Shown here one piece after another: positions 35,830 through 44,400 of a stretch of DNA of 64,000 nucleotides (the first letter of the stretch is position 1; every line of letters begins with the position of its first letter). The stretch is taken from contig NZ_WNZW01000002.1 in the NCBI RefSeq assembly GCF_009725165.1, positions 372,001 through 436,000 of the forward strand. Reading direction: 5' to 3'. The DNA is from Paenibacillus woosongensis (GTDB lineage: Bacteria > Bacillota > Bacilli > Paenibacillales > Paenibacillaceae). The position numbers and the translations under genes are program-made. The notes beneath the pieces were generated by a model that had not been told where the DNA came from, did no database searches, and was given only the letters and a program-made list of their open reading frames with translations.

Positions 35830-36927
35830 TCACCTCGCATAACGGGATAAATTCAATAGAATACCTAGCGCCGTCAGCATCAGCGTAAGCGATGAGCCCC
35901 CGTAGCTGATCAGCGGCAGGGTAATGCCAGTGACAGGCATGAGACCGATGACGACGCCGATATTGATAACAACCTGTACAGCTACCATACCGACAATTCC
36001 GACGGCAAGCAAGCTTCCGAAGCTGTCTTCTACTGTCATCGCCACTCTCATGCCCCTCCACACTAAAATGAGAAACAGTAATAAAACTAGCAATCCGCCG
36101 ATAAAACCAAGCTCCTCAGCCAAAATTGAGAAAATGAAGTCCGTCTGTGGCTCGGGAACATAGCTGTATTTCTGGCGGCTCATCCCCAGCCCCAGACCTG
36201 CCAGTCCACCGGGACCAATCGCATACAGCGATTGAATGATTTGATATCCGGCGCCAAGCGGATCAGACCAGGGATCGAGAAAGGCGGTAATCCGCTGCAA
36301 ACGATACGGCGCAGCCAAGATAAGCCCGACGAAGCCGACTGCTCCGATCGCAGCCAGTCCGGCCAAATGCCTGATTCTTGCCCCGGCGGTAAAAACGATC
36401 AGCAAGGATGCGCCCATCATGACCGTGCCGGTTCCTAAATCCGGCTGCAGCATGATGAGGCCAAACGCTAGTCCCATAATGCCCAGCGGCGGCAGCAGCC
36501 CTTTTGTAAATATCGTAATCTTGTAATCTTCCTTGCTTAGCCAGTAGGAAAGGAACAAAATCATTCCAAGCTTCATGAACTCGGAAGGCTGAATCCCAAA
36601 GGAACTGATGCCAAGCCAGCTTCGCGCACCGCCCCGGACGACGCCTATGCCGGGAATAAGCACAATAACGAGCAGGACAAAGCAGACAAGCAGAGCAAGC
36701 TTGGCATATTTACGCAAATGGCGAAAATCGAAGTTCATCATGAAGAACATAGCCACAAGACCTAGCACAGCAAACAACAGCTGTCGTTTGACGAAATAAA
36801 AGGAATCTCCGTAATCATGGAAAGCGAGTACAGAGCCCGCACTGTATACCATTACTATTCCGATAGCCAACAGTCCCAATATGCTGGACAGCAGCCAAAA
36901 ATCCGGCGCCATGCGATTTTTGCCCAT
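35830..36927 (-). CDS. spoVE: SEDS-family glycosyltransferase, SpoVE/FtsW type
   Basis: This ten-helix SEDS protein polymerises lipid II with a partner class B PBP. The 365-residue protein has the family motifs GARSWLGISSFGIQPSEFMKLG, PDLGTG and GMSRQKYSYVPEPQTDFIFS, plus the C-terminal ISYGGSSL. Position between murD and murG matches B. subtilis spoVE, and the spoVD gene lies in the same cluster, so a spore cortex role is likely; FtsW function in vegetative division cannot be excluded. ATG at 36927 follows AAGAGGTGG; the frame extends four codons further. Confidence 0.9.
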   Translation of the reverse strand: MGKNRMAPDFWLLSSILGLLAIGIVMVYSAGSVLAFHDYGDSFYFVKRQLLFAVLGLVAMFFMMNFDFRHLRKYAKLALLVCFVLLVIVLIPGIGVVRGGARSWLGISSFGIQPSEFMKLGMILFLSYWLSKEDYKITIFTKGLLPPLGIMGLAFGLIMLQPDLGTGTVMMGASLLIVFTAGARIRHLAGLAAIGAVGFVGLILAAPYRLQRITAFLDPWSDPLGAGYQIIQSLYAIGPGGLAGLGLGMSRQKYSYVPEPQTDFIFSILAEELGFIGGLLVLLLFLILVWRGMRVAMTVEDSFGSLLAVGIVGMVAVQVVINIGVVIGLMPVTGITLPLISYGGSSLTLMLTALGILLNLSRYAR

Positions 36928-36946
36928 CGTGGAAGCCACCTCTTAA

Positions 36947-36978
36947 CCAAAAGTAGGGGCTTTTCCACCCCCCTACTT
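36947..36978 (-). terminator. Weak terminator-like hairpin between murD and spoVE
   Basis: A perfect 9-bp stem (36951-36959 with 36970-36978) with a 10-nt loop lies in the 49-bp gap; the minus-strand tail has only a short T-run. It could reduce read-through from murD into spoVE or act as an RNA processing site. Confidence 0.35.
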
Positions 36979-38404
36979 AAAGGGTATGCACCGCCTCTTT
37001 AAAAATGCGTCCCCGCTCCTCGTAAGAAGCAAACATGTCCCAACTAGCGCAAGCAGGCGACAGCAGGACGATATCCCCCGGCTCCGCCAGACCGGCAGCT
37101 TGGAGGGTTGCGGTTCGCAGCGTCTCGGCAGCACTGTCTCCAGTATCGACAAGCAATGCGTCCGATAATCCAGCCAGCTCGGCGACGCGGGCTATTTTCT
37201 CCTTCGTCTCTCCCAGCGCCACAACAGCTTTAACCTTGTCCCGGAATACGGGAACCAGCTCCATGTAATCGGAGCCTCGGTCCAGCCCCCCAGCGATGAG
37301 CACAATCGGCGCCTCCAGCGCCTCGATAGCCATCGTCGTCGCCTTGGAGTTCGTCGCTTTCGAGTTGTTATAGTAAGTCACGCCCTCTTTAACGGCAACG
37401 TACTCCAGCCGGTGCTCCACGCCACGGAATGCGCGCAGCGGCTCGGCAAGCTGCTCAGGGTTTGCTCCTGCTGCAAGGCATGCGGCAATCGCAGCTAGAG
37501 CGTTCTCTGTGTTGAAGCGGCCCGGCAAGCCGATCTCGTCCACTCGAATAATCTCGATGACAGCATCCTCGGCATTCCTGTAAACGATCACTCTTGACTG
37601 GGAATCCGCACTTTGCGGCAAATACGGAGGTTCGACGTAAATTCCCTCGGCCTTTAGCCGCTCCGTCATCGAGAACGGTAATAGCTTCGCCTGGATATAA
37701 GGGACAAGCTCCCGGCAGATCGGATCATCCCAATTGATTACGGCGGTGTCCGCTTCCGTCTGATTGGCGAACAGCTTCGCTTTCGAGGAAACATAGTCCT
37801 CCATCGTGCCGTGATAGTCCAAATGGGTCTCGGCGACATTAAGCAGCACACCAATTGCAGGGCGGAACTGCTGCGTCCCTTTAAGCTGGAAGCTGCTCAG
37901 CTCTACAACCATCCAGTTGTCCGTGCGGGCTGCCTCGGCTGCTTCACAGAGAGGCGTTCCGATATTGCCGGCGACGATCGGGTTAAGGCCCGCGTTTTGC
38001 AGCATGCTTCCAATCCAGGTGGTCGTCGTCGTCTTGCCGTTTGAGCCCGTTATGCCTATCATTGGCGCAGCGCATAAGCGGTAGGCAACTTCGACTTCGG
38101 TCACGACATCAATCCCCAGCTCAAGCGCTTTGACGACGGGTGGCGCGCTGTAAGGAATGCCTGGATTTTTTACGACCAGCTCGATTCCCTGATGTATCAG
38201 ATCGTCCGGATGCCCCCCGCATAGAACAGAAATTCCCAAAGCCTCTAATTCAGAAGCTTCGGGACATTGGTCTCTGTCCTTTTTATCATTAACGGTTACG
38301 ATCGCCCCTTGGCGATGCAGGGTTTTGGCAACTTGAACACCGCTTCTTGCCAGGCCCAGGACGACAATCTGCCGTCCCCGGTATTGTTCTGGATGCTTCA
38401 TCAT
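36977..38404 (-). CDS. murD: UDP-N-acetylmuramoylalanine--D-glutamate ligase
   Basis: MurD adds D-glutamate to UDP-MurNAc-L-Ala in the cytoplasm. The 475-residue protein has the Mur ligase ATP loop GITGSNGKTTTTTWIG near residues 115-130, the conserved His in NVAETHLDYHGTMEDY and the C-terminal segment YYNNSKATN. AAGGGG precedes the tandem ATGs. Its start follows the mraY stop by 1 base. Confidence 0.96.
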   Translation of the reverse strand: MMKHPEQYRGRQIVVLGLARSGVQVAKTLHRQGAIVTVNDKKDRDQCPEASELEALGISVLCGGHPDDLIHQGIELVVKNPGIPYSAPPVVKALELGIDVVTEVEVAYRLCAAPMIGITGSNGKTTTTTWIGSMLQNAGLNPIVAGNIGTPLCEAAEAARTDNWMVVELSSFQLKGTQQFRPAIGVLLNVAETHLDYHGTMEDYVSSKAKLFANQTEADTAVINWDDPICRELVPYIQAKLLPFSMTERLKAEGIYVEPPYLPQSADSQSRVIVYRNAEDAVIEIIRVDEIGLPGRFNTENALAAIAACLAAGANPEQLAEPLRAFRGVEHRLEYVAVKEGVTYYNNSKATNSKATTMAIEALEAPIVLIAGGLDRGSDYMELVPVFRDKVKAVVALGETKEKIARVAELAGLSDALLVDTGDSAAETLRTATLQAAGLAEPGDIVLLSPACASWDMFASYEERGRIFKEAVHTL

Positions 38405-38405
38405 A

Positions 38406-39371
38406 TTACAACCCCTTGTTTAAATAAAGTCCAACCCCGGCCAGCAGCAAGCCAACGGCCCAAAAAGTAACGACGACCCGCCATTCCGACCAGCCCGACA
38501 GTTCGAAATGGTGGTGAATCGGACTCATCTTGAATATTCGTTTGCCACGAGTCTTGAAAGAAATAACCTGCAGTACGACGGACAGCATTTCAATGACGAA
38601 AACCCCGCCGATTACAAGAAACAAAAGCTCGCTCTTCGTAATAATCGCAATGGCTGCAATCGCGCCCCCGATGCCAAGCGATCCGGTGTCCCCCATGAAC
38701 ACTTTTGCCGGATGGGCATTGAACACGAGAAAACCCAGCACCGCACCGATCATCGCTGCCGCACAAACCGCAGCCGGTATCGATGTAGCCTGCATCGCGA
38801 TGACGGCATATGCCCCGAGAGCGATGGCGCTCACGCCAGACAGCAATCCATCCAGTCCGTCGGTAAAATTCACCGCATTACTGATGGCAAGCATCATAAG
38901 GATAATAAACGGATAGTAGAACCACGCTCCCCAGTCAAAGGCTATCGACGTACCCGGAATGCCCAGCGCGGTGCTGTGTCCTTCGGAAATCAGCAGAGCG
39001 CAGACGATCCCGGCGAACAGCAGCTGTCCGAACAATTTCTGTCTGGGCGTCAGTCCCAAGGAACGTTTAAATACGATTTTGATGTAGTCGTCCAGAAAGC
39101 CGACCAGTCCGAAGCCAAGCGTCGCCACGAGCAGCACGTAGAAATCCGTATTGATCACCGAGAATTTCAGAAATGCCAGCGTGAAGGCCAATATAATGAC
39201 GATACCGCCCATCGTTGGCGTCCCTGCCTTCTTCTGGTGGCTCTGCGGTCCTTCGTTTCGAATCTGCTGCCCGAACTTCATCCGCCGCAAAATCGGAATA
39301 AGCAGCGGAGCCGAAATGACGGCCAGTATAAAGGATACTCCTATCGTTAACAATATAAGTCCAAAATCCAT
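38406..39371 (-). CDS. mraY: Phospho-N-acetylmuramoyl-pentapeptide transferase
   Basis: MraY moves phospho-MurNAc-pentapeptide to undecaprenyl phosphate, making lipid I. The 321-residue protein has ten predicted membrane helices, the motifs [10 protein letters not shown] near residue 46, [12 protein letters not shown] near 168 (catalytic Asp residues) and the cytoplasmic [11 protein letters not shown] loop near 288. AGGGGGTGA precedes the ATG. It lies between murF and murD. Confidence 0.97.
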   Translation of the reverse strand: MDFGLILLTIGVSFILAVISAPLLIPILRRMKFGQQIRNEGPQSHQKKAGTPTMGGIVIILAFTLAFLKFSVINTDFYVLLVATLGFGLVGFLDDYIKIVFKRSLGLTPRQKLFGQLLFAGIVCALLISEGHSTALGIPGTSIAFDWGAWFYYPFIILMMLAISNAVNFTDGLDGLLSGVSAIALGAYAVIAMQATSIPAAVCAAAMIGAVLGFLVFNAHPAKVFMGDTGSLGIGGAIAAIAIITKSELLFLVIGGVFVIEMLSVVLQVISFKTRGKRIFKMSPIHHHFELSGWSEWRVVVTFWAVGLLLAGVGLYLNKGL

Positions 39372-39397
39372 GGGATCACCCCCTTATTAGCCGGTAT

Positions 39398-40798
39398 TTA
39401 TTGAGGAAGCTCACTATTTTTGAGGGCCTCCACGACTTCTTCAAGCTTCATGCCCCGAGACGCCTTGACGAGCACGATATCCTCGGGATGCAGAATCGCC
39501 AGAAGCCCTTCTATAAGCTCAACTTTATCAGTATATGCATGAATGCTGCTTTGGTCCAAATGCCCTGCGGCACCTGCCGCGATCATCGCGCCTAGAGTTC
39601 CATAAGTGAACAGCAGGTCCACTTTACCGCCTTTCATAAAGGCACCGACCTCCTGGTGCAAAGCGTCCTCGGCGTCCCCAAGCTCCAGCATATCGCCCAA
39701 AACAGCAATTTTGCGTCTATACCCCTTCATGTTCTCAAGCACGCCGATCGCCGCCTTCACGGCTGTGGGACTTGCGTTATACGCGTCATTCAATATCGTG
39801 ATACCGCTGCGCCCCTTCACGATCTCGATCCGCATGCCCGTCAGCTTGATTTGGGTCAGCCCTTCCTTGATCGCGGCCTCCGTTACCCCGAAATATCGGG
39901 CGACGGCGATGGCTGCAAGACAATTGATGACGTTGTGCTGGCCGAGCAGCGGCAAATGAAGCGGTTCGTTGCTTCCAGCGCTGGACGTGAACACCGTCCC
40001 GTCATCCAGGAACATCAAGTCGACAGGATAATCATCGTTATGCGGCAGCAGACCAAAGGTTATTGTATCGAAATGATCCGGTTTGAGCGTCGCCGGTTCC
40101 GACAGAACCTCTTGAATAAGCGGCTCGTCACCGTCATGGACGAACGTCCCCCCCGGCCTGAGCCCTGCCAATATTTCCAGTTTGGCCCGGGCGATTTCCA
40201 GCCTGGACCCGAGCTGCAGCAAATGCGCTTCACCAATGTTGGTGATAACCGCTACTTCCGGTTCGGCCAGCTTTGAGAGCAGCTCGATTTCATGGCGCCC
40301 GCTCATGCCCATCTCCAGAACGGCAATTTCCGAATCTTCCGGCATGGCAAGGATCGTTAATGGCAGGCCGATATGATTGTTGAAGTTCCCTTGCGTTTTA
40401 TGCACATTGTACGTCGTAGACAGCAGTGAGAAAACGATATCCTTGGTCGTCGTCTTGCCGTTGCTTCCGGTAATTCCAACTACCCTGGCTTTGCTCTGCT
40501 TGAGGTAGTTTTGCGCCAGCCGCTGAAGAGCTGCCAGAGTATCATCTACGATCACAGCCGGCCCAGGAGGCGAGCCTTTGGCTTTGTCCCACAATACAGC
40601 CGCTGCGCCTGCTGCGAGGCAATCTCCGGCAAAATCATGGCCGTCAAATTTCTCGCCCACCAGCGGTATGAACAGACAACCCTCTATAATGCTGCGGGAG
40701 TCTGTCGTAATCCCTTGTATAATTAATTCGGCATCCTCCGGGCTGCGGAGTTCGCCGCCGCACATCGCCGCTACTTCTCTCAATTTTCTCTTGATCAC
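39398..40798 (-). CDS. murF: UDP-MurNAc-tripeptide--D-alanyl-D-alanine ligase
   Basis: MurF adds D-Ala-D-Ala to the UDP-MurNAc-tripeptide. The 466-residue protein has the ATP loop GITGSNGKTTTKD near residues 109-121 and the central-domain segment LNDAYNASPTAVKAA. The start is GTG, overlapping the murE stop by 4 bp (GTGA), after an AAGGGG site. In B. subtilis murF lies elsewhere, with ddl; here it is part of the dcw cluster. Confidence 0.96.
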   Translation of the reverse strand: MIKRKLREVAAMCGGELRSPEDAELIIQGITTDSRSIIEGCLFIPLVGEKFDGHDFAGDCLAAGAAAVLWDKAKGSPPGPAVIVDDTLAALQRLAQNYLKQSKARVVGITGSNGKTTTKDIVFSLLSTTYNVHKTQGNFNNHIGLPLTILAMPEDSEIAVLEMGMSGRHEIELLSKLAEPEVAVITNIGEAHLLQLGSRLEIARAKLEILAGLRPGGTFVHDGDEPLIQEVLSEPATLKPDHFDTITFGLLPHNDDYPVDLMFLDDGTVFTSSAGSNEPLHLPLLGQHNVINCLAAIAVARYFGVTEAAIKEGLTQIKLTGMRIEIVKGRSGITILNDAYNASPTAVKAAIGVLENMKGYRRKIAVLGDMLELGDAEDALHQEVGAFMKGGKVDLLFTYGTLGAMIAAGAAGHLDQSSIHAYTDKVELIEGLLAILHPEDIVLVKASRGMKLEEVVEALKNSELPQ

Positions 40799-42285
40799 TT
40801 GTTCAAGCCCCTTATCGCTTCTTTCGCAACGATCCGATCGTCGAAGTCATGCACTTCCGTGCCGATCAGTTGATAGGTCTCATGACCTTTCCCCGCAATC
40901 AATACTACATCTTCATTGCTTGCCATTTCAATAGCCTTCCGGATTGCCTCCCGCCGGTCGACAACCAGCTCATAGCGCTTCTCGTCGACACCATCCTCCA
41001 CAAGCCCGGCCGCAATATCATTCAGGATCGCCACAGGATCCTCCGTACGCGGATTATCAGACGTAACGATGACATACTGCGCATATTTGGCAGCTATTTT
41101 TCCCATGACGGGCCGTTTCGTCTTATCGCGGTCCCCGCCGCAGCCAAATACGCAGATGACCCGTCCTTCGGCAAACTCCCCTACCGTGCGCAGCACGTTT
41201 TCGAGCCCGTCCGGCGTATGGGCATAATCGACAATGACCGCAAACGGCTGCCCTTCATCCACAGCTTCGACCCGGCCGTCCACCCCTTTTACAGCTTCCA
41301 GGCTCTCTTTGATACGATTCAGCGGAACACCCTCAAGCAAAGCTGCAGCTATCGCTGCCAGAGCGTTGTACACATTAAATTTGCCCACCATCCGAAGCGC
41401 AATGTCGGCGCTGCCCTGAAACGTATCAACATGGAATGTAGTTCCCCGGGCCGTAATGGCGATGTCCGATGCCCGGATATCGGCCGCATGCTCAACGCCG
41501 TAGGTGATGACCTCCGCCGCCGTTTGCTGTGCGAAATAAGCGGATACCGGGTCGTCTGCATTTATCACTGCATAGCTGCGCAGATCAGGATCCTCCTCAT
41601 AGATATTCCCAAGCCGTGAGAAGAACAGTCCTTTGGCGGCGCGGTATTCTTCCATCGTGTGATGGTAATCCAAATGATCCTGCGTCAAATTCGTAAATAT
41701 GGCGGTACGGAAGCGCGTTCCTTTGACCCTTCCCTGTTCAAGCGCGTGTGAAGATACCTCCATAACGCAATAATCTACATCGCTTTGCACCATTTCAGCT
41801 AAATAACGCTGCAGATCCAACGACTCCGGTGTCGTTCCCGGCATCGGGAAGGTCTGCCCCCCGTATTTCCGTTCAATCGTGCCAATCAGCCCCGTATTGC
41901 TGCCCTGATCCGCAAGAATACGTTCAATGAGATAAGTCGTTGTCGTCTTGCCGTTCGTCCCGGTCACACCGATGACTTTTAGGCGAGAGCTCGGCGTCTG
42001 GTAGAATACATTGCTTAATATCGCCATCGCCAGCCTGCTGTCCTTCACCTGAAGCTGAGGCAGATCGACATGCTCCAAATACCGCTCTACAACCAGCGCC
42101 GCAGCTCCCCGCCGAGCGGCTTCCGGAGCAAAATCATGCCCATCCACCGTATGGCCTGGCAGGCAGACGAACAGGTCGCCAGCGTTCACTCGCCGGGAAT
42201 CGATGGCGATACCCGCGCACGCCGTCTCTTTATTACCATGTATTCTCGATGTAATTAAATATGTAGCCAGCTCTGTCAGCAGCAT
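40795..42285 (-). CDS. murE: UDP-MurNAc-tripeptide synthetase (meso-diaminopimelate-adding)
   Basis: MurE adds the third stem-peptide residue. The 496-residue protein has the ATP loop GVTGTNGKTTTTYL near residues 105-118 and the amino-acid selectivity motif DNPRTEDP near 402-409; DNPR predicts meso-diaminopimelate rather than lysine. This agrees with the DapL-like aminotransferase in the window. ATG at 42285 is preceded by GGAGGGG; an upstream in-frame start adds six residues with no ribosome site. Confidence 0.96.
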   Translation of the reverse strand: MLLTELATYLITSRIHGNKETACAGIAIDSRRVNAGDLFVCLPGHTVDGHDFAPEAARRGAAALVVERYLEHVDLPQLQVKDSRLAMAILSNVFYQTPSSRLKVIGVTGTNGKTTTTYLIERILADQGSNTGLIGTIERKYGGQTFPMPGTTPESLDLQRYLAEMVQSDVDYCVMEVSSHALEQGRVKGTRFRTAIFTNLTQDHLDYHHTMEEYRAAKGLFFSRLGNIYEEDPDLRSYAVINADDPVSAYFAQQTAAEVITYGVEHAADIRASDIAITARGTTFHVDTFQGSADIALRMVGKFNVYNALAAIAAALLEGVPLNRIKESLEAVKGVDGRVEAVDEGQPFAVIVDYAHTPDGLENVLRTVGEFAEGRVICVFGCGGDRDKTKRPVMGKIAAKYAQYVIVTSDNPRTEDPVAILNDIAAGLVEDGVDEKRYELVVDRREAIRKAIEMASNEDVVLIAGKGHETYQLIGTEVHDFDDRIVAKEAIRGLNK

Positions 42286-42368
42286 GTAAGACCCCTCCGT
42301 CAAATTGTTACGTTCCTTTTCAATGCACTCACTTATATTATCACCAAGAGCATGGTTTTTCAGGAATA

Positions 42369-44318
42369 TTATTCACTATGGTCATGCTCGATGCCTGCCT
42401 CGGATTCTTGGCCCATGTAAATCCGGATGATTGAACCGCTCTCCACCCTCGTTCCCGGCTTCGGCGCCTGATTAATGACGATATTGCCAACCCCTGATTT
42501 AGCCAAGGAGAAGTTCAAGTTCAAGTCTTCATAGATTTCCTGCACGCTATGCCCGATCAAATCGGGAACGGTCACGATTTTCGTTTCTCCGTATTTGTAC
42601 TTCTTAGTCATCTGATCCTTACGGGGAGGGACTTCCATGTACTCCAAGGCATCGGTCAATATATTGCGGACGATTGGCGCAGCGACAACGCCCCCGAATT
42701 GAATGCCTTGAGGATTGTCGACCGCGGTGTATACGACGATTTTTGGATCGTCTGCAGGGGCAAAGCCGATAAACGAAACGATATGCTCGCTTGTCGAATA
42801 ACGGCCGTTCACAACCTTCTGGGCCGTTCCCGTCTTGCCGCCGACCCGGTACCCGTCGATAAATGCGTTCCCCCCTGTACCGTTCGCAACGACGCTCTCC
42901 AGCGCGCTCCTTACTTGCTTTGAAGTCGCCTCGGAAATGACCTGCCGGACAACAGTCGGCTCTACCTCGTCGACAATCTGGCCGGTGTCGGGATTGGTCC
43001 ATGATTTCGTCACATGGGGCTTATAGAGCTTGCCGCCGTTAATGGCGGCTGACACGGCTGTAATCTGCTGGATCGGCGTAACCGAGACCCCTTGCCCGAA
43101 CGATGTCGTCGCCAGCTCTACGGGCCCAACTTGAGACAGCTTAAACAAAATGCCGTTCTCTTCCCCGCTCAAATCTATCCCTGTTTTGCTGCCAAAGCCG
43201 AAATCCTTAATGTACTTGAATAGAGTCTCTTTGCCGAGCCGCTGTCCAAGCGTTACAAATCCCGGGTTGCAGGAATTTTCCACGACCTGCAGGAAGGTCT
43301 GGCTTCCATGACCGCCCCTTTTCCAGCAGCGAAGCGAGGCGCCAGCCACTTTAATAAAACCCGGATCAAAAAAACCTTCGTTAAGATTGACTTTCTTCTC
43401 CTCCAAAGCCGCTGCCAGGGTAATGATCTTAAATGTTGACCCCGGTTCATAAGTCATCCAGATCGGCAGGTTGCGGTTGTACACCTCAGCGGTGTATTCC
43501 TGATAATTTCCCGGGTCATATCCCGGGCGAGAGGCCATCGCCAGTATTTCTCCGCTATTGGGATCCATCGCGATGGAAATCGCCGAATTCGCCTGCAACC
43601 TAGCCATCGCCTGATCGAGCTCCCGTTCCATGATGCTCTGAATCGTCTTATCGATCGTAAGCTGCAAATTAAGCCCATCCTTCGGCTCGACGTATTTCTC
43701 CGACGAGCCCGGCATCAGCCTGCCGCCCGCATCGGACAAATACGAGATACTGCCGCTCATTCCGTTCAGCTGGCTGTCGTATTTCTGCTCGACACCGGTC
43801 AGTCCCTGATTGTAGCTGCCGGTAAAACCAAGAATATGGGCAGCCAGCCCTCCATAAGGATAATACCTTTTGTTATCCTCAGCAACAACAATACCCGGGA
43901 GAGCCAAATCACGAATTTGCTGTCCTTTTTCCATCGTAATTTTGCGTCCGCCGGGCTGCAGCCTGACTATCGATTGTCGCTTCGTGATCGTCTTGAGAAT
44001 CTGTTCTTCGCTCATCCCGAGGAGCGGCGCCAAGCTGCGCGCAGTAGCCTTCGGGTCCTTGATCTGCACCGGAATCGCCATCACCGTTGGCGTAGTTATA
44101 TTATAGGCGAGCGTAACCCCGTTGCGATCGCTGATTTCCCCCCGCTTAGCCGAGAAAGGGATGTTACGCCGCCAGGAATCCTCCGCTTTAGCCGACAGCT
44201 CCGCTCCTTGCCCTAGCTGTACGTAAGCGAGCCTGATAACCAGGGCCGCAAACAGCATAACCAGCAGCAACAGCAGCAGCAGCAATCTTCGCCTGATGGT
44301 AATCTTGGATACTTTCAT
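42369..44318 (-). CDS. spoVD: Stage V sporulation protein D-type penicillin-binding protein
   Basis: This class B transpeptidase is predicted for spore cortex synthesis, with SpoVE as partner. The 649-residue protein has one N-terminal membrane helix, a pedestal domain, the transpeptidase motifs STFK (about 294-297), SCN (about 349-351) and KTG (about 495-497), and a single C-terminal PASTA domain (about 580-635). ATG at 44318 follows AGGGGG. That ribosome site can pair with an upstream sequence (44383-44390), so translation may be gated. Position after pbpB matches B. subtilis. Confidence 0.93.
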   Translation of the reverse strand: MKVSKITIRRRLLLLLLLLVMLFAALVIRLAYVQLGQGAELSAKAEDSWRRNIPFSAKRGEISDRNGVTLAYNITTPTVMAIPVQIKDPKATARSLAPLLGMSEEQILKTITKRQSIVRLQPGGRKITMEKGQQIRDLALPGIVVAEDNKRYYPYGGLAAHILGFTGSYNQGLTGVEQKYDSQLNGMSGSISYLSDAGGRLMPGSSEKYVEPKDGLNLQLTIDKTIQSIMERELDQAMARLQANSAISIAMDPNSGEILAMASRPGYDPGNYQEYTAEVYNRNLPIWMTYEPGSTFKIITLAAALEEKKVNLNEGFFDPGFIKVAGASLRCWKRGGHGSQTFLQVVENSCNPGFVTLGQRLGKETLFKYIKDFGFGSKTGIDLSGEENGILFKLSQVGPVELATTSFGQGVSVTPIQQITAVSAAINGGKLYKPHVTKSWTNPDTGQIVDEVEPTVVRQVISEATSKQVRSALESVVANGTGGNAFIDGYRVGGKTGTAQKVVNGRYSTSEHIVSFIGFAPADDPKIVVYTAVDNPQGIQFGGVVAAPIVRNILTDALEYMEVPPRKDQMTKKYKYGETKIVTVPDLIGHSVQEIYEDLNLNFSLAKSGVGNIVINQAPKPGTRVESGSIIRIYMGQESEAGIEHDHSE

Positions 44319-44326
44319 AGTTTGAC

Positions 44327-44390
44327 CCCCTGTTCGTTCCTCGCAAGACATGATCGTACTGCTATCATGACTATTCAGGACAAACAGGGG
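44327..44390 (-). promoter_or_regulatory. Possible hairpin hiding the spoVD ribosome binding site
   Basis: On the minus strand CCCCTGTT (44390-44383) can pair perfectly with AACAGGGG (44334-44327), which contains most of the spoVD Shine-Dalgarno sequence. The loop is 48 nt and the helix 8 bp, so stability is modest. A regulatory role is inference. Confidence 0.35.
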
Positions 44391-44400
44391 TTAGAACAAG

